In this document: piece by piece, positions 54,766-64,000 of the stretch | How the letters are laid out: each line of letters opens with the position of its first letter | Numbering within the stretch: position 1 is the first letter of the stretch | From: Lichtheimia corymbifera B2541 | Lineage: Eukaryota > Mucoromycota > Mucoromycetes > Mucorales > Lichtheimiaceae | Direction: 5' to 3' | Assembly: GCA_000697475.1 (NCBI GenBank) | Contig: JNEU01000851.1 | Coordinates: forward strand, 1-64,000 | Length of the DNA: 64,000 bases | Translations under genes and position numbers: made by a program | The notes under the pieces: model-generated | What the model saw: the letters and a program-made list of their open reading frames with translations, nothing else | What the model was told of the DNA's origin: nothing | The model's database searches: none

Positions 54766-57666
54766 TCATGTCGTCCCTTGATGCTTTTTGTTACTTGATG
54801 ATTCATTGCCAGCCTTGACTACAGCACGGGATGAAGGAAACATGGCGCCTACATCAACAAAAGCCGAGCTGTCGTCATCACTCGTATGCCCAGAAGAAGC
54901 GGGTCCACCCATTGCTGCTGGTCGATTACTCGTGGTATTGCTATCAGACTGAGAACTGGAAGCCTAAATTACGTAATGAGCATCATCGTGTTTCCATAGC
55001 AACGTAGTTACTATAATATATACCTCCATTGCTTGAGATATCTCACGCTGCTTTCGGTTCAAGAAGGATGAAAAATTGGAGAATAAACGACCCGCTTGTT
55101 GTCCTGCAGTTTCAGCGTGTTGCTGTTGTTGCTGTGATGGGCTCTCCATAAAGGATGACCATCGTCGACTTTCAGCCATGGATCGTTGACCTAGATTTCA
55201 CATGTCATTAACCATTTTCTTCCCCCGCCTATTTATGCGTGTAACCTACTTTGGCCGTCATTGGTAGTAAACTCGGCTGTGTCAGCTGAAGAACGCCTGG
55301 GAGAGTCACCATCTTGTATACCTCGCTCGAATTCATTCCAAAAGTTATCCATGCCCTTGAACAGCTTTGACCTTCCAGATGAGAACGCTTTTGCACCGCC
55401 CGACATCGCACGGGATAACGTTTGTCGTAAAGGAGCCAAGTTTTGTTTCAATTGCAATTCTCGGAAACGACTAAAAAGTCTTGGTTAGGCGCCAATTGCT
55501 AATATGATCTTTGTATACCGCTTACTTTGACAAGGTGTTTTGAATATCGACGATTGAAATGTTGCCCATGCCAGGATGCCTAACGCGGTGATTAGCTATG
55601 TATGCGTATATGGCATCCCAAAACAACTTTACCCTGGTTCCACAATCTCGTATATCTCATGATCAGTATATTTGTTCCATAAAGCAAAGTTGTTTGTCTC
55701 GCGCCATGCCATTAGCCATCGCGTGCTATAATCAACCAAGTAGTTGCGTTCTATGTCCCCGTGGTTAGTGCTGATGAAACCATAACCCCGAGATGATTGA
55801 ACTTACGGCTGTCATCATCAGGCATCACTTCTTCGTGAGATGCATCTTCTGCATTTTCCATATTCGGTATTAAGTTGGCGTCCTGAGCGTGCTTCATGCT
55901 GGATAAGAGCGATAGAATATACTCTTCGAATCGTGCCCTTAGATAGTCATCCGATCCAAGATATGTGTTTTGTACCGGTCTGCTTGGTTCTACCAGAAAC
56001 CATAGAGATATTAGTATTAAGCCTAGAGCAGCATTGTCTCAATGGATATTACCTTTGTCGTCCCAGGTATCGTTTACAACGCGAACAATTTTTTCCATCC
56101 ACCTGCGATCCGCCAATGTAGGGCTTACAAGGCTCTCGAGCTTGTGATTGTAAAATTCTATAGTGCCTGATTCGACCTTAACCAAAACGATTGTAAGAAG
56201 AAAGCCATAATGAGCACACGGTGTATACTAACATTGACAAGAACATCGATATGAGCGTCGCTTTTCTGGTGGAAGAAGATCTGATTTGTCGTGCCAACCA
56301 CATATGCGTGTGTCTTTTCAGATGACAGGATATCAATTTGCTGTAACGGAAGATAAGGCTGAAAAAAGGATCCCTGCATGATACTATGTGAATTGATGCA
56401 TTCACCACCTCTCTCTCTCTCTCTTATAAATACCTTTTCAAAAAGCCTCAATGGTAATCCCATAAATCGTAAAAGGCTCTCCTTGTCACCATTGCTCAAT
56501 TCTTTGGGCTCCGTTGTTCGCAGGAACTGTGATGTGGTATCAAGATCGGGTTCCCCTGAATCCTGCAATGACCTTAGCAATCCTATCTCCCATCCAAACG
56601 TCAGAAAGGTGCCGCCTACAACCCATTGGACTATACTCACCAGGTACCAATGATATAAGAGAATATTCAAACGTGCACAGGTTTTCAACCGGGTAACCAT
56701 AAAAGAGCATCTAATGAATATATATAAGGATCTCATCATCATTACCCGCTTGCCATATACATACTCTCTTTTCCAGCAGCAACAATTTCAGTAATACGAG
56801 TGTCTTGCTTTTAAACTTGTGCACCAGTTCTCGTAGCGATGTCCCCATGTATAACGTAGAATCATCTATCCGCCCACGGTATGTCATTTTCAAATTGTTA
56901 TACAGGTTCTAAGGAAAAGGGGATCAATATATGCCATCCATCGTTGTCGTTTGAACTTACGTGTAAAATCCCAAGTTGCGTGAAATCTCGTTGATTAAAC
57001 CATGCCGATGTAATGACCGCCAACTTTTGTCGTAATGGGCCAAAAATAGGCTTGAAAGGGCATACCAAGATTAGAAACATATATATACCCATCACGAGAT
57101 CTTTTTTAGGCCTACCTGACGTGCCAATACAACCACTGCCTTTTGAACAATTGATCGGGTCATATCCGGGGTCTTGACTTGTAAATCCTAATATTGATCC
57201 CCATGTAAGGTCCCTATCCTTCTCAAATCGTTTCCCTAAAAGCAACTTACTTTGGTGGCTATCTGTCGATTGCATGAAATACCAAACAGCGTTGACGAAG
57301 CGACAGGCCATCCGGGAACAGGTGGTAAATGGAAATAGGCAAAATCCTCGTCCTTTTGGTGTGCCCCGTCTATACTCACATAGGTAGGTGAGCTTTTTTG
57401 AAACAAGACGTGCATATATATCAAACCTTACCAGGTAACGCAAGAAAAGGCAAAAAGCTCCATTCTTCTGGCAATTCAAGCTTTTGTAGTGAATCCTGCT
57501 GGCTGGTTCCCTCATGATTGTATTGCGGTAAAGGCGGTACGCAGAATTCCACGATTGGACCATAAGCATGATGAAAGCCGACCACGAGTAAAGCAGCAAT
57601 GAGCGAATCGTCGACCTCGTTTGTTGAATCGGTCGTAGGAGAAGGTTGTTGTTGCTGTTGCTGCAT
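54766..57666 (-). CDS. AVL9: AVL9-family DENN protein
   Basis: Fifteen exons: 57432-57666, 57251-57369, 57116-57187, 56961-57050, 56765-56908, 56641-56710, 56434-56582, 56233-56373, 56053-56176, 55807-55989, 55633-55750, 55526-55579, 55250-55470, 55024-55190 and 54766-54963; 694 residues. Landmarks: LIAALLVVGFHHAYGPIVEF, PEEWSFLPFLALPDGAHQK, FHLPPVPG plus LFGISCNRQIATK, PIFGPLRQKLAVITSAWFNQ, HKFKSKTLVLLKLLLLEKR and YVVGTTNQIFFHQKSDAHID. These follow human AVL9 from end to end. AVL9 acts in late secretory traffic from the Golgi and, in animals, in cell polarity and migration. The N-terminus has a poly-Gln start (MQQQQQQPSP). The C-terminal 180 residues are Ser-rich. Confidence 0.93.
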
Positions 57667-57923
57667 TGGAAGAAAAAGATAGCAGAGCAGGAAAAAGAGT
57701 ACAAGACAATGACGCCCGATGCTGGCTTTTCGCCACAATCATCCCCCCACTTTATGCAGCAATTTTCCTTGTCCACCAATGCTTCGGGTTCAGCAATGGA
57801 TCATCCATTGTGGTGTTTATATCCAAGGTTGCCACTCTATGATAACGTAGTTACATCAACATCCTAATAAAACAATATGTCTTGAGACGAACATGGCAAT
57901 AACCGAATTAAACTAGAGAATGA

Positions 57924-58857
57924 TATCATACATAGGCGTGAAACAAATCATCTTTTGGATGATGACCCGCTACAAAATCAATTGATCTTTGAATGGTGTG
58001 TCCTTGGCGGTATTCTTCTTTGTAAGTTCTTGCTATCAGGTCCATTTATCTTCCACCACCACAACAACAGCAGGATAACCCTGCTGATCATCTTCTGGTA
58101 TACTATCTAATACATCTCCTCTTATGTAATCATATTTGGGGAGCTGTATTGCAAATTGACATAGGTCGATGATAGTGTGTCTTTAGTCGGAAGAGATAAC
58201 GTTTCTCTCCAAATTATAGCATTGCTCTTTGTTCGAGTATGTGTGATCCACATCTTGCACATCATATGCGCTAATAGTACGATATCCTTCTAAATAAAGT
58301 GTTGGACCGCATCTTCATTCAGTGAAACGTCGAAGCATAGCACATGGTAGTATGGGTGTTTATAAAGTAAAGATGACAAAAGAAAAGAATTGAAAGTTGA
58401 ATAAGATACGGATGAATTGTATACTAAGGGTCAACAGATCTAACTATGTCATTGTATTCTTGGCTGCTGCATGCATCGTCTTGAGTACTCCAATATCAAC
58501 CATGGCTGTAAAACACCTTTCGTCAAAGATATAAGCCCCTTCGCCAATTCCATCTAATCCATCGTGTATCCTCGGTCGTATCCACATGTATGATCCATTC
58601 TTCTTGCTGACGACGCGCCAGGTAACCAAAGCAACATCCCAGATTTCTTTCTCGCTTGATTGCATCTATCATCATAGCTATTGCAAGTTCAATACTGCTG
58701 CACATCCTTTTCCATCCGGCTGTTGATCATCCTTTTTCTTGGTCACTTTCCATCGCAGCTCAACCAGGTGAAGATTGCTTGTATTGAGGCGTACTTGATA
58801 TGGCATCGTCCAGAGGAGTTCGTATGTATTGAAAGCAAGTTGTCTCTGTACAGTTGT
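57924..58857 (-). pseudogene. Coding remnants of an unrecognised gene
   Basis: Read on the minus strand, several segments look coding but are separated by stops and phase changes: AFNTYELLWTMPYQVRLNTS then LHLVELRWKVTKKKDD (about 58840-58710); EIWDVALVTWRVVSKKNGSY then WIRPRIHDG (about 58650-58560), stopping at 58444; YLEGYRTISAYDVQDV (about 58290-58240); LPKYDYIRGDVLDSIPEDDQ (about 58145-58085); and EEYRQGHTIQRSIDFVAGHH (about 58015-57960). Some gaps could be introns, but not all, so this is probably a decayed gene. The family is unknown. Its upstream end coincides with the left end of the inverted-repeat element at 58,858, as if the element had interrupted it. Confidence 0.4.
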
Positions 58858-59361
58858 TATCTGCTGTTCACGCGAAAGAGGCTTCAGGGCAAGTTACTGC
58901 AAGTAAAGAATGCTGTTTAAGATAATCAATTGTGCCAGAGGAGTGTGCAAGAGCGAGTGCTGTACTAGAGTACAAGGTTGTGAACGCTGTTTGAGACAAT
59001 GGAGAATAGACAATGCTAATAGCAACTGCTAGAATGAGGCTGTTACGATTGGTTGTGGCAGAAGAGTGTACAAGGGAACGTGCAGTGTCAAGGAGTGCGG
59101 GTGTTCTGTAGTGGGGTGCATACGCCATGCAGTTGCCATTCAGTCAAAGACAATAGGATCAAGAAAGTTGTAGGAGTGACATGATGGGTTGGAGCAGGAC
59201 AATCGATCGCAGGCGGTAATTGTACTTGAATGGGGCAACAGTTGTGAATGGAAAAAGAGGCAAGAAGTTGGGAGTGGGAAGAGGTGGAAATTAAATCTGT
59301 CAGGCAGTCAGACATACCCATATACACTGATATCAATGCATGATATTGAGATTGCCTGTAT

Positions 59362-59965
59362 CGAACCTCAAACTTTCACACAATATGCTCCAGGACATGC
59401 TGAACAACTTTGTATTAATAAACAACCCATACTTCATTTGAAAATTTCGAAAGGGAGAGCATAATGTGGGGTTTATTATAGTGGGCGGAAATTGGGAAAG
59501 CGCCGGATTTATGAAAAAGTCAGTTAGTATGTAGTTTCTTGGGATTCCCCATCTCACACTTGAAACTTGGTCAGGCGGTACTCTCGCACATGCTGATCAA
59601 TTCCATTCATTTAAAAATCGCATGGTTCATTATGAACATTTTGAATGCCGGCCAGCCCAAATTTAGGGAAAAATAGGGTCGGCGCTCCTGTTCCTCGAGA
59701 TTGCCCACCTCGAACCTGAAACTTTCACACAACACCCTTTCGACCACGCCGAGCAATTTCGTTCCCATAAAGACCCCAGAGTTCATTATGAAAAACTTGA
59801 ATGTGGGAGAGACGATGAATAGATGGTAACATAAATAGGGCGTACGGCCGTGCGCGCCGATATTGCCCATGGCGACCTCGAAACTTGGTCAGGAGGTGCT
59901 CTCGGTCATGCTGATCAACGTCGTTCTCATAAAGCCTCTACACATCATTATGGAAATTTCGAGAA
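59362..59965. repeat. Subrepeats of about 160-195 bp in the left arm
   Basis: Four related units start at about 59362, 59559, 59711 and 59878. Each follows the order (C)GAAC-T-(A)AACTT, then GGTCATGCTGATCAA or a variant, then GTT..ATAAA, then TTCATTATGAA or a variant, then TTGAATG. The right arm carries the same units inverted (near 61710, 61505, 61345 and 61300-61250). Arrays of short repeats just inside inverted ends resemble subterminal transposase-binding repeats of large TIR elements; that function is inference. Confidence 0.65.
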
Positions 59966-59966
59966 A

Positions 59967-60181
59967 CAGGCACCTTTATGTTTTTACATATGCTGTAAGT
60001 GTGATGCTATATGGAGAGTGGTGTTTGTTCATTGTCAAATAGCTTGACCCTGATAGAGCGGAAGATGCACAGGGACATGCTTGTGTAACACAACTCATTT
60101 GCATAATACTTCACAATAAACAAAGACCACTTGTCATATAGCATCACGCTTACAGCATATGTAAAAACATAAAGGTGCCTG
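59967..60181. repeat. Inner inverted repeat of 215 bp
   Basis: CAGGCACCTTTATGTTTTTA at 59967 is matched in reverse complement at the other end (to 60181). The arms are about 72 bases with only a few mismatches, around a loop of about 70 bases. Weaker inverted similarity continues outward into the flanking subrepeats (to about 59880 and 60275), so it is the centre of a second palindrome rather than a clean MITE insertion. Confidence 0.75.
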
Positions 60182-60309
60182 TATCTCTAAACTTTACAAT
60201 GAACCGTGGGGTCTTCAATCGAACAAAGTTGCTCGCCGGGGTGAAGCGCACCTTGGGTGCAAGTTTCACGATCGTCGTGGCCATTCTCAGATTCACCCAA
60301 TGTCACTAC

Positions 60310-60870
60310 CAGCCAAAGTTGAAAAAAAAATTCAAGTTGCCAAATACGTGACAACAAAAGTGAGTTAGCAACTGTAGCTCTTCCTCTTACCGACAATGTG
60401 CGCTGGCTATGTTGATTACATGCTGTGGTGAAGTTCTGCAGCAGTTGTTCCAGAAAGTCTTGCAGCTGTTGTGTTGAAGATGCCAAAGGGTATCCAAGAT
60501 ATGTCACTGCTGATGGGCTCTGTCGATCATGTGGTGCTGGCATGTCATAGGCCCTCAGTACTTCACACCAATGGTCATGTGTAACGCCGGAAAGACTGAT
60601 GGCTTGAGTCTTATGACGGTTGAATCGAGCATTCGAGGCAAGTTGGTAGCAAGCAACATGAAATAACAAACGTTCGAAGTTCGTTGGATCCTTCAGGAAA
60701 ACCATCACATCGTCAGCATATGCCAAAACTTTGATAGGATTGAGCTGTGCAGATGGAGCGGAAGACCAAGGTTGGAAGCCTTGAAAATTGGTGTCGCCAA
60801 CAATAGCACGTAAGAATGGTTCCAGAGCCAAATTGAACAATATTGGTGAAAGAGGATCACTGCGATTGAG
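60310..60870 (-). pseudogene. LINE-type reverse transcriptase fragment
   Basis: The minus-strand frame (open 60187-60906) contains DPLSPILFNLALEPFLRAI, then VLAYADDVMVFLKDPTNFER, then YLGYPLASS. LSPxLFNLxxEP and the catalytic AYADD box are RT motifs of non-LTR retrotransposons. Only the palm region to the thumb start is present: upstream fingers, endonuclease and the 3' part are missing. The frame's last 40 residues are subrepeat DNA. It is therefore a dead fragment captured inside the inverted-repeat element. Confidence 0.85.
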
Positions 60871-62261
60871 TGGAATAAAAATGAGAACGAGACAATGATA
60901 AGTCAAGTGAGACTGAAAGATGTCCTTTATTCAATGAAAGTGTTCACTCTTTTATATCTAAATGATTGATCCTGCTATAACCTGATTCTCCCACGCCTTC
61001 ACACCATGATTACTAACGATGATGGTATTCTCGATATGCCCATAATCTTACGTACGTGTCTGTGCCAATGTACCTGACAGCCATATAGGATAAGATTCAT
61101 GCGTGGGAGAATGTAGGTGTGACAAACATGAGATGATAGGAGAATTAAATGACAGCTGTGGGAACCAACATATGATGATTGAGCTGTGTCTACGACATTC
61201 GGGATGGCCAATATCGGCGGCCGCGGTCCGTCCATCTTATGTATGTTCCCGTCCATACATTTGGACTCTGCCATTCAAAATCTTCATAATGAAGTGTAGC
61301 ATCTTTATGAGGACGAAATTGCTCGTCGCGGTCGAAAAAACTTGCATGAAATTTTCAGGCTCATGATGGGTGATCTCGGGCTTAGGGAGCGTCGACCTTA
61401 CTTTTGCCTACATTTGGGGCCGCCCACATTCAAAATCTTTATAGTGAAGCCTGCGGTTTTTAAATGAATGGAAGTGATCAGCATGAGCCAGCGAACCTTC
61501 TGACCAAGTTTCAAGTTCAAAGGGGGCAATCCCAAGATAATACATACTGTATCGATAAATGATAAATCTGGCGCGTACCCCATTTCCGACCGCCTATAGT
61601 AAACCTCACATTACACCCTCCCATTCAAAATTTTCAAATGAAATGTGTGTTCTTCATTAATACAAAATTGATCAGCATGACCAAGAGCATCTTGTGTGAA
61701 AGTTTGAGGTTCGAGAGAGGCAATCAAGGTCATGGATTAATTATAGCGTGCATGGATTTGTACTGCAGTGCCTGCCTATGTTAATTTCCACCTCTTCCAC
61801 TCCCAGTCTTATTACCTCTTCCTCCCATTCTCAACTACTACCCCATTCAAGTACAACTACCACCTGCGAACGATCGTCCTGCTTCAAACCATCATGTCAA
61901 TCCTACAACTGCTTTATTCCGAAAGTCTTTGACTGAATGACAACTTCATGGCGTGTACGCAGCCTACTACAACACCCGCGTTTCCCTTGCACAATCCTCT
62001 ACCACAGCTAACCGTAGCAGCGTTCATTCCAGCAGGTGCAATCAGCGAGATATTTAAATCCATTGTCTCAAACAGCGTTCACAGCCTTGTCAGTCTACTA
62101 CAACACACGCTCTTGCACTCTCCTCTACACGACCAAAGGTGCCAGCTGTGCTACTCCATTATTAGCATCGTGCCTTGCAGGTTTTTCCACGTGGACAACA
62201 GCAGATAGAAGCAGCTTTATTTATACGTAGCAACTTGTTCTAATATTGGATTTTGCTTAAA

Positions 62262-62421
62262 TATGGCGCTTGTTCTTTTTCACTTTGGCGTTACACGAAT
62301 TTCCATGTTGCGTTGGGGGGTTTTCAACTTGGCGGCCTTTGATTTTCACTTGGCGTCATGTAATTTTCATGTTGGCGCTGCTGCATTTAATGCATGGCGC
62401 TACCAGGTTTTCATATTGGCG
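62262..62421. repeat. Cluster of TTGGCG motifs
   Basis: In 160 bases just outside the right arm, TTGGCG occurs at 62285, 62329, 62350, 62372 and 62416, and ATGGCGC at about 62264 and 62394. Most are preceded by TTTTCA a few bases earlier, making a degenerate unit of about 20-45 bases. TTGGCG(C) resembles the core of an E2F/MBF-type site, but it could equally be a decayed tandem repeat. Confidence 0.6.
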
Positions 62422-62588
62422 TCACTATATCAATCAGATCTATCTTCATATTCGATATAGCATAGCTAGCAACATGGAATTTGTAGCTATAGCATTAAAG
62501 GATCTTGAATCATGAATGCCAAGAAATCCATTATTGTACTATGCACCGAAGAATATATAGATAAAAGGAAGTTGATCTCATCATTGAA

Positions 62589-63262
62589 ATGTCTATTCAC
62601 AAAATGCTCACTACTTTCACACCACAATTGCGCTTGCATGAGACAAATACCGAGATGCTTGACATTATGTACGAGTCACCGCTCCCGTTTGATGGCGATG
62701 ACAATGACAAAATAGAGGAGGCCGAAATGATGGAAGAAGTAATTGAAGCACCAGATCCATTTCATGTTGTCGTTACAGATGTGGATATGGGCAATGAGAG
62801 TATCCGGTCTTTGGTTTCAATGTAACTGTCAAAATCAGTAACGTGCACAGTATTTACAAAGAGCGTGATACAGCATGAAGTACCTGTAGTCGGAAATGAA
62901 GTTCATTCTCAGCATGCCTGTGTTAATGAGAATACAGGCCAGATGACCCAGGTTGCAGATGCCCATGATGGGGTGATAGCGAAAAAAGGAGAGGACGACC
63001 ACGGGAAAACATCCTGCCAAAGAGATCAAGAATCCAAGAGGTAATTAACAGCAATTGCTTTATATCGGTAGCTGTATTATCTAACACATTTCATTTGGCA
63101 TTTGACATAGGCCCTAATAAGCGTTATACCGATATGTTCATTATACAACCCATTGACACGATCCAGAATGTGACTTTAAACTGTGCTGAAGCAGCGCGTC
63201 AATTACGTGGTCTCACTTGGTTGCTTTTTATTTGTAGAGACAACGATTACCCATCACGATGA
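62589..63262 (+). pseudogene. Probable transposase N-terminus remnant
   Basis: An acidic frame from ATG 62589 (MSIHKMLTTFTPQL ... DNDKIEEAEMMEEVIEAPD) meets TAA at 62823-62825, then the same frame continues open (KSVIQHEVPVVGNEVHSQHA ... SCQRDQESKR) to a GTAATT donor at about 63041. After an ACATAG acceptor near 63111, another frame reads PNKRYTDMFIIQPIDTIQN and AEAARQLRG to a stop at 63262. KRYTD...AAxxL resembles the helix-turn-helix start of transposases. The in-frame stop and a phase mismatch at the intron suggest a dead copy. The family assignment is tentative. Confidence 0.3.
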
Positions 63263-63659
63263 GGATTATAATGAGATTGGTGCCAGTGAAGCGACTCAAG
63301 AATTCTTCCACTTAGCTAGCTTATGACTATTATTTAGCAGGTCTGTTATAAAGATAATTTATTTTATGCAGCCGAATCCAAGCTTTAAAGATCCTTGTTG
63401 CAGCAAATTTGTGATATGGTTTTCAGGGTGGTTGTGGGAGGGGGGAGGAGGTGGATATAAAGTTATATGTAAAGCATTGGTGATGCCGTATGTCCATGGC
63501 TGATTACAAAGTTTACGTATACTGGCTTGTCAAAATCATCCTGCGACTTGTCAACTATACAGACGTGTGTGTATCTTACCCAAGACCATGATCGAACCGG
63601 AATGCTCGTGCTCCCATCATCCCCTTCAGCTTAGGTCACACATCACTCGATAAAGCCCC

Positions 63660-63745
63660 TGTGTCTCGGAACTTTCATAGTCAAGTGTAGTGCCGTGATG
63701 AGAATAAAACTGCTCTGCATGCTTGGGAGATAACAGTGATACGTT
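63660..63745. repeat. Degenerate extra copy of the 59-61 kb subrepeat
   Basis: CGGAACTTTCATAGTCAAGT, then GTAGTGCCGTGATGAGAATA, then AAACTGCTCTGCATGC resembles the right-arm unit at about 61270-61330 (CATAATGAAGTGTAGCATC, TTTATGAGGACGAAATTGC). It shows that the repeat family also occurs outside the inverted-repeat element. Confidence 0.45.
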
Positions 63746-63754
63746 TCCTATGGT

Positions 63755-63950
63755 GTCGGCTCACTTTGATTCCCCAGCTGCTTATGATGCCTTGAACGAG
63801 CGTAATGATTTGTGCAATATGCACGGTGAGTAGAAACTGAGAAGCACTCGTTGTATCCAACCAAGTTAACAACATAGGATATGCAACCATAGCTACATCG
63901 GATAATCTTAAAATCAAATCGTGCCAACTGTATTCACAATAAAAAAACAT
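63755..63950 (-). CDS. Possible membrane-protein exon, partial
   Basis: The minus-strand frame reads WHDLILRLSDVAMVAYPMLL, then TWLDTTSASQF, then LLTVHIAQIITLVQGIISSW up to a possible GTGAGC donor at about 63758. It has two hydrophobic segments separated by a short loop, and a TACAG acceptor-like site precedes it at about 63927. The YPxxL ... LQG-like pattern recalls the last two helices of Git3/cAR-type 7TM receptors, but only one exon is visible and the window ends here. Weak evidence. Confidence 0.25.
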
Positions 63951-64000
63951 CTATTATACAAAGGGACCCTTGCTGCTAAACATTGCCGCCTCGAATGTGG

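Larger units (their letters stand above)
58858..62207. mobile_element. Long inverted-repeat element, about 3.35 kb
   Basis: The two ends are imperfect reverse complements for about 1 kb: 58,858-59,885 against 62,207-61,190, colinear throughout. Anchors: the outer end is TATCTGCTGTT on the left and AACAGCAGATA on the right; CGAACCTCAAACTTTCACAC at 59362-59381 is the exact reverse complement of 61694-61713; ATGCTGATCA...CCATTCATTTAAAAA (about 59591) pairs with 61457-61485. No target-site duplication was seen. Inside are a smaller inverted repeat and a LINE reverse-transcriptase fragment. No transposase is recognisable within it, so it may be non-autonomous, or a palindromic rearrangement of an older repeat array. 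Confidence 0.75.

Noticed and set aside
59967..60181. Free-standing MITE
   Set aside because: The hairpin looks like a 215-bp MITE, but inverted similarity continues into the flanking subrepeats and no target-site duplication was found, so it is better seen as the centre of a palindrome.

Overview
This window is nuclear DNA of a filamentous fungus. The best fit is an early-diverging lineage of the Mucoromycota (Mucorales type). The reasoning is that almost every gene is split by short introns of about 50-140 bases with GTAAGT-like donors, intergenic spaces are short, and the gene set is entirely eukaryotic. It includes a CSL (RBP-J/CBF) transcription factor and a CblD-type vitamin B12 trafficking protein (MMADHC), both of which point to early-diverging rather than yeast-like fungi. 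Exon coordinates were assembled by eye from reading frame, GT/GC-AG borders and protein-family memory; no search was run.

Layout. 0-13.6 kb is a compact housekeeping stretch: a gene fragment, ribosomal protein S6, MMADHC, electron transfer flavoprotein beta, acetyl-CoA synthetase, the ER ubiquitin-conjugating enzyme Ubc6, splicing factor SF3B1 and TMA7. 13.6-28.9 kb is looser: a 13-repeat Sel1 protein, a small membrane protein, tRNA-Gln(UUG), a small secreted ORF, a 912-residue Pro/Gly/His-rich protein, a homeodomain protein and a TDG/MUG-type DNA glycosylase, with about 3 kb of repeat-bearing intergenic DNA on one side and about 1.5 kb on the other. 29-41.5 kb holds VPS20 (ESCRT-III), COPE (coatomer epsilon), a RhoGAP, ribosomal protein S19, an unrecognised Thr-rich protein, a 116-bp tandem array, a UBX4/TUG-type UBX protein and CDC34. 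41.6-48.3 kb is a run of four mitochondrial genes on the plus strand (DIC1-type carrier, ISA2, ADP/ATP carrier, MSH1). 48.5-57.7 kb holds CSL, ARPC4, a secreted Ala/Ser repeat precursor with eight Lys-Arg sites, a divergent peroxiredoxin-fold protein and AVL9.

57.7-64 kb is very different. A roughly 3.35-kb structure with inverted arms of about 1 kb (58,858-62,207) is built from subrepeats of about 160-195 bp and encloses a LINE reverse-transcriptase fragment. It is flanked by broken coding remnants, an array of TTGGCG motifs and a probable transposase remnant.

The most interesting candidates are the Kex2-type repeat precursor (52.1-53.1 kb), the long inverted-repeat element, the 29-bp motif present four times in both orientations (27.7-28.65 kb), and a peroxiredoxin-fold protein that seems to lack its peroxidatic cysteine. 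Several gene models also need unusual splicing: three GC-AG introns, a first exon consisting only of ATG, and microexons of 9, 10 and 21 nt.
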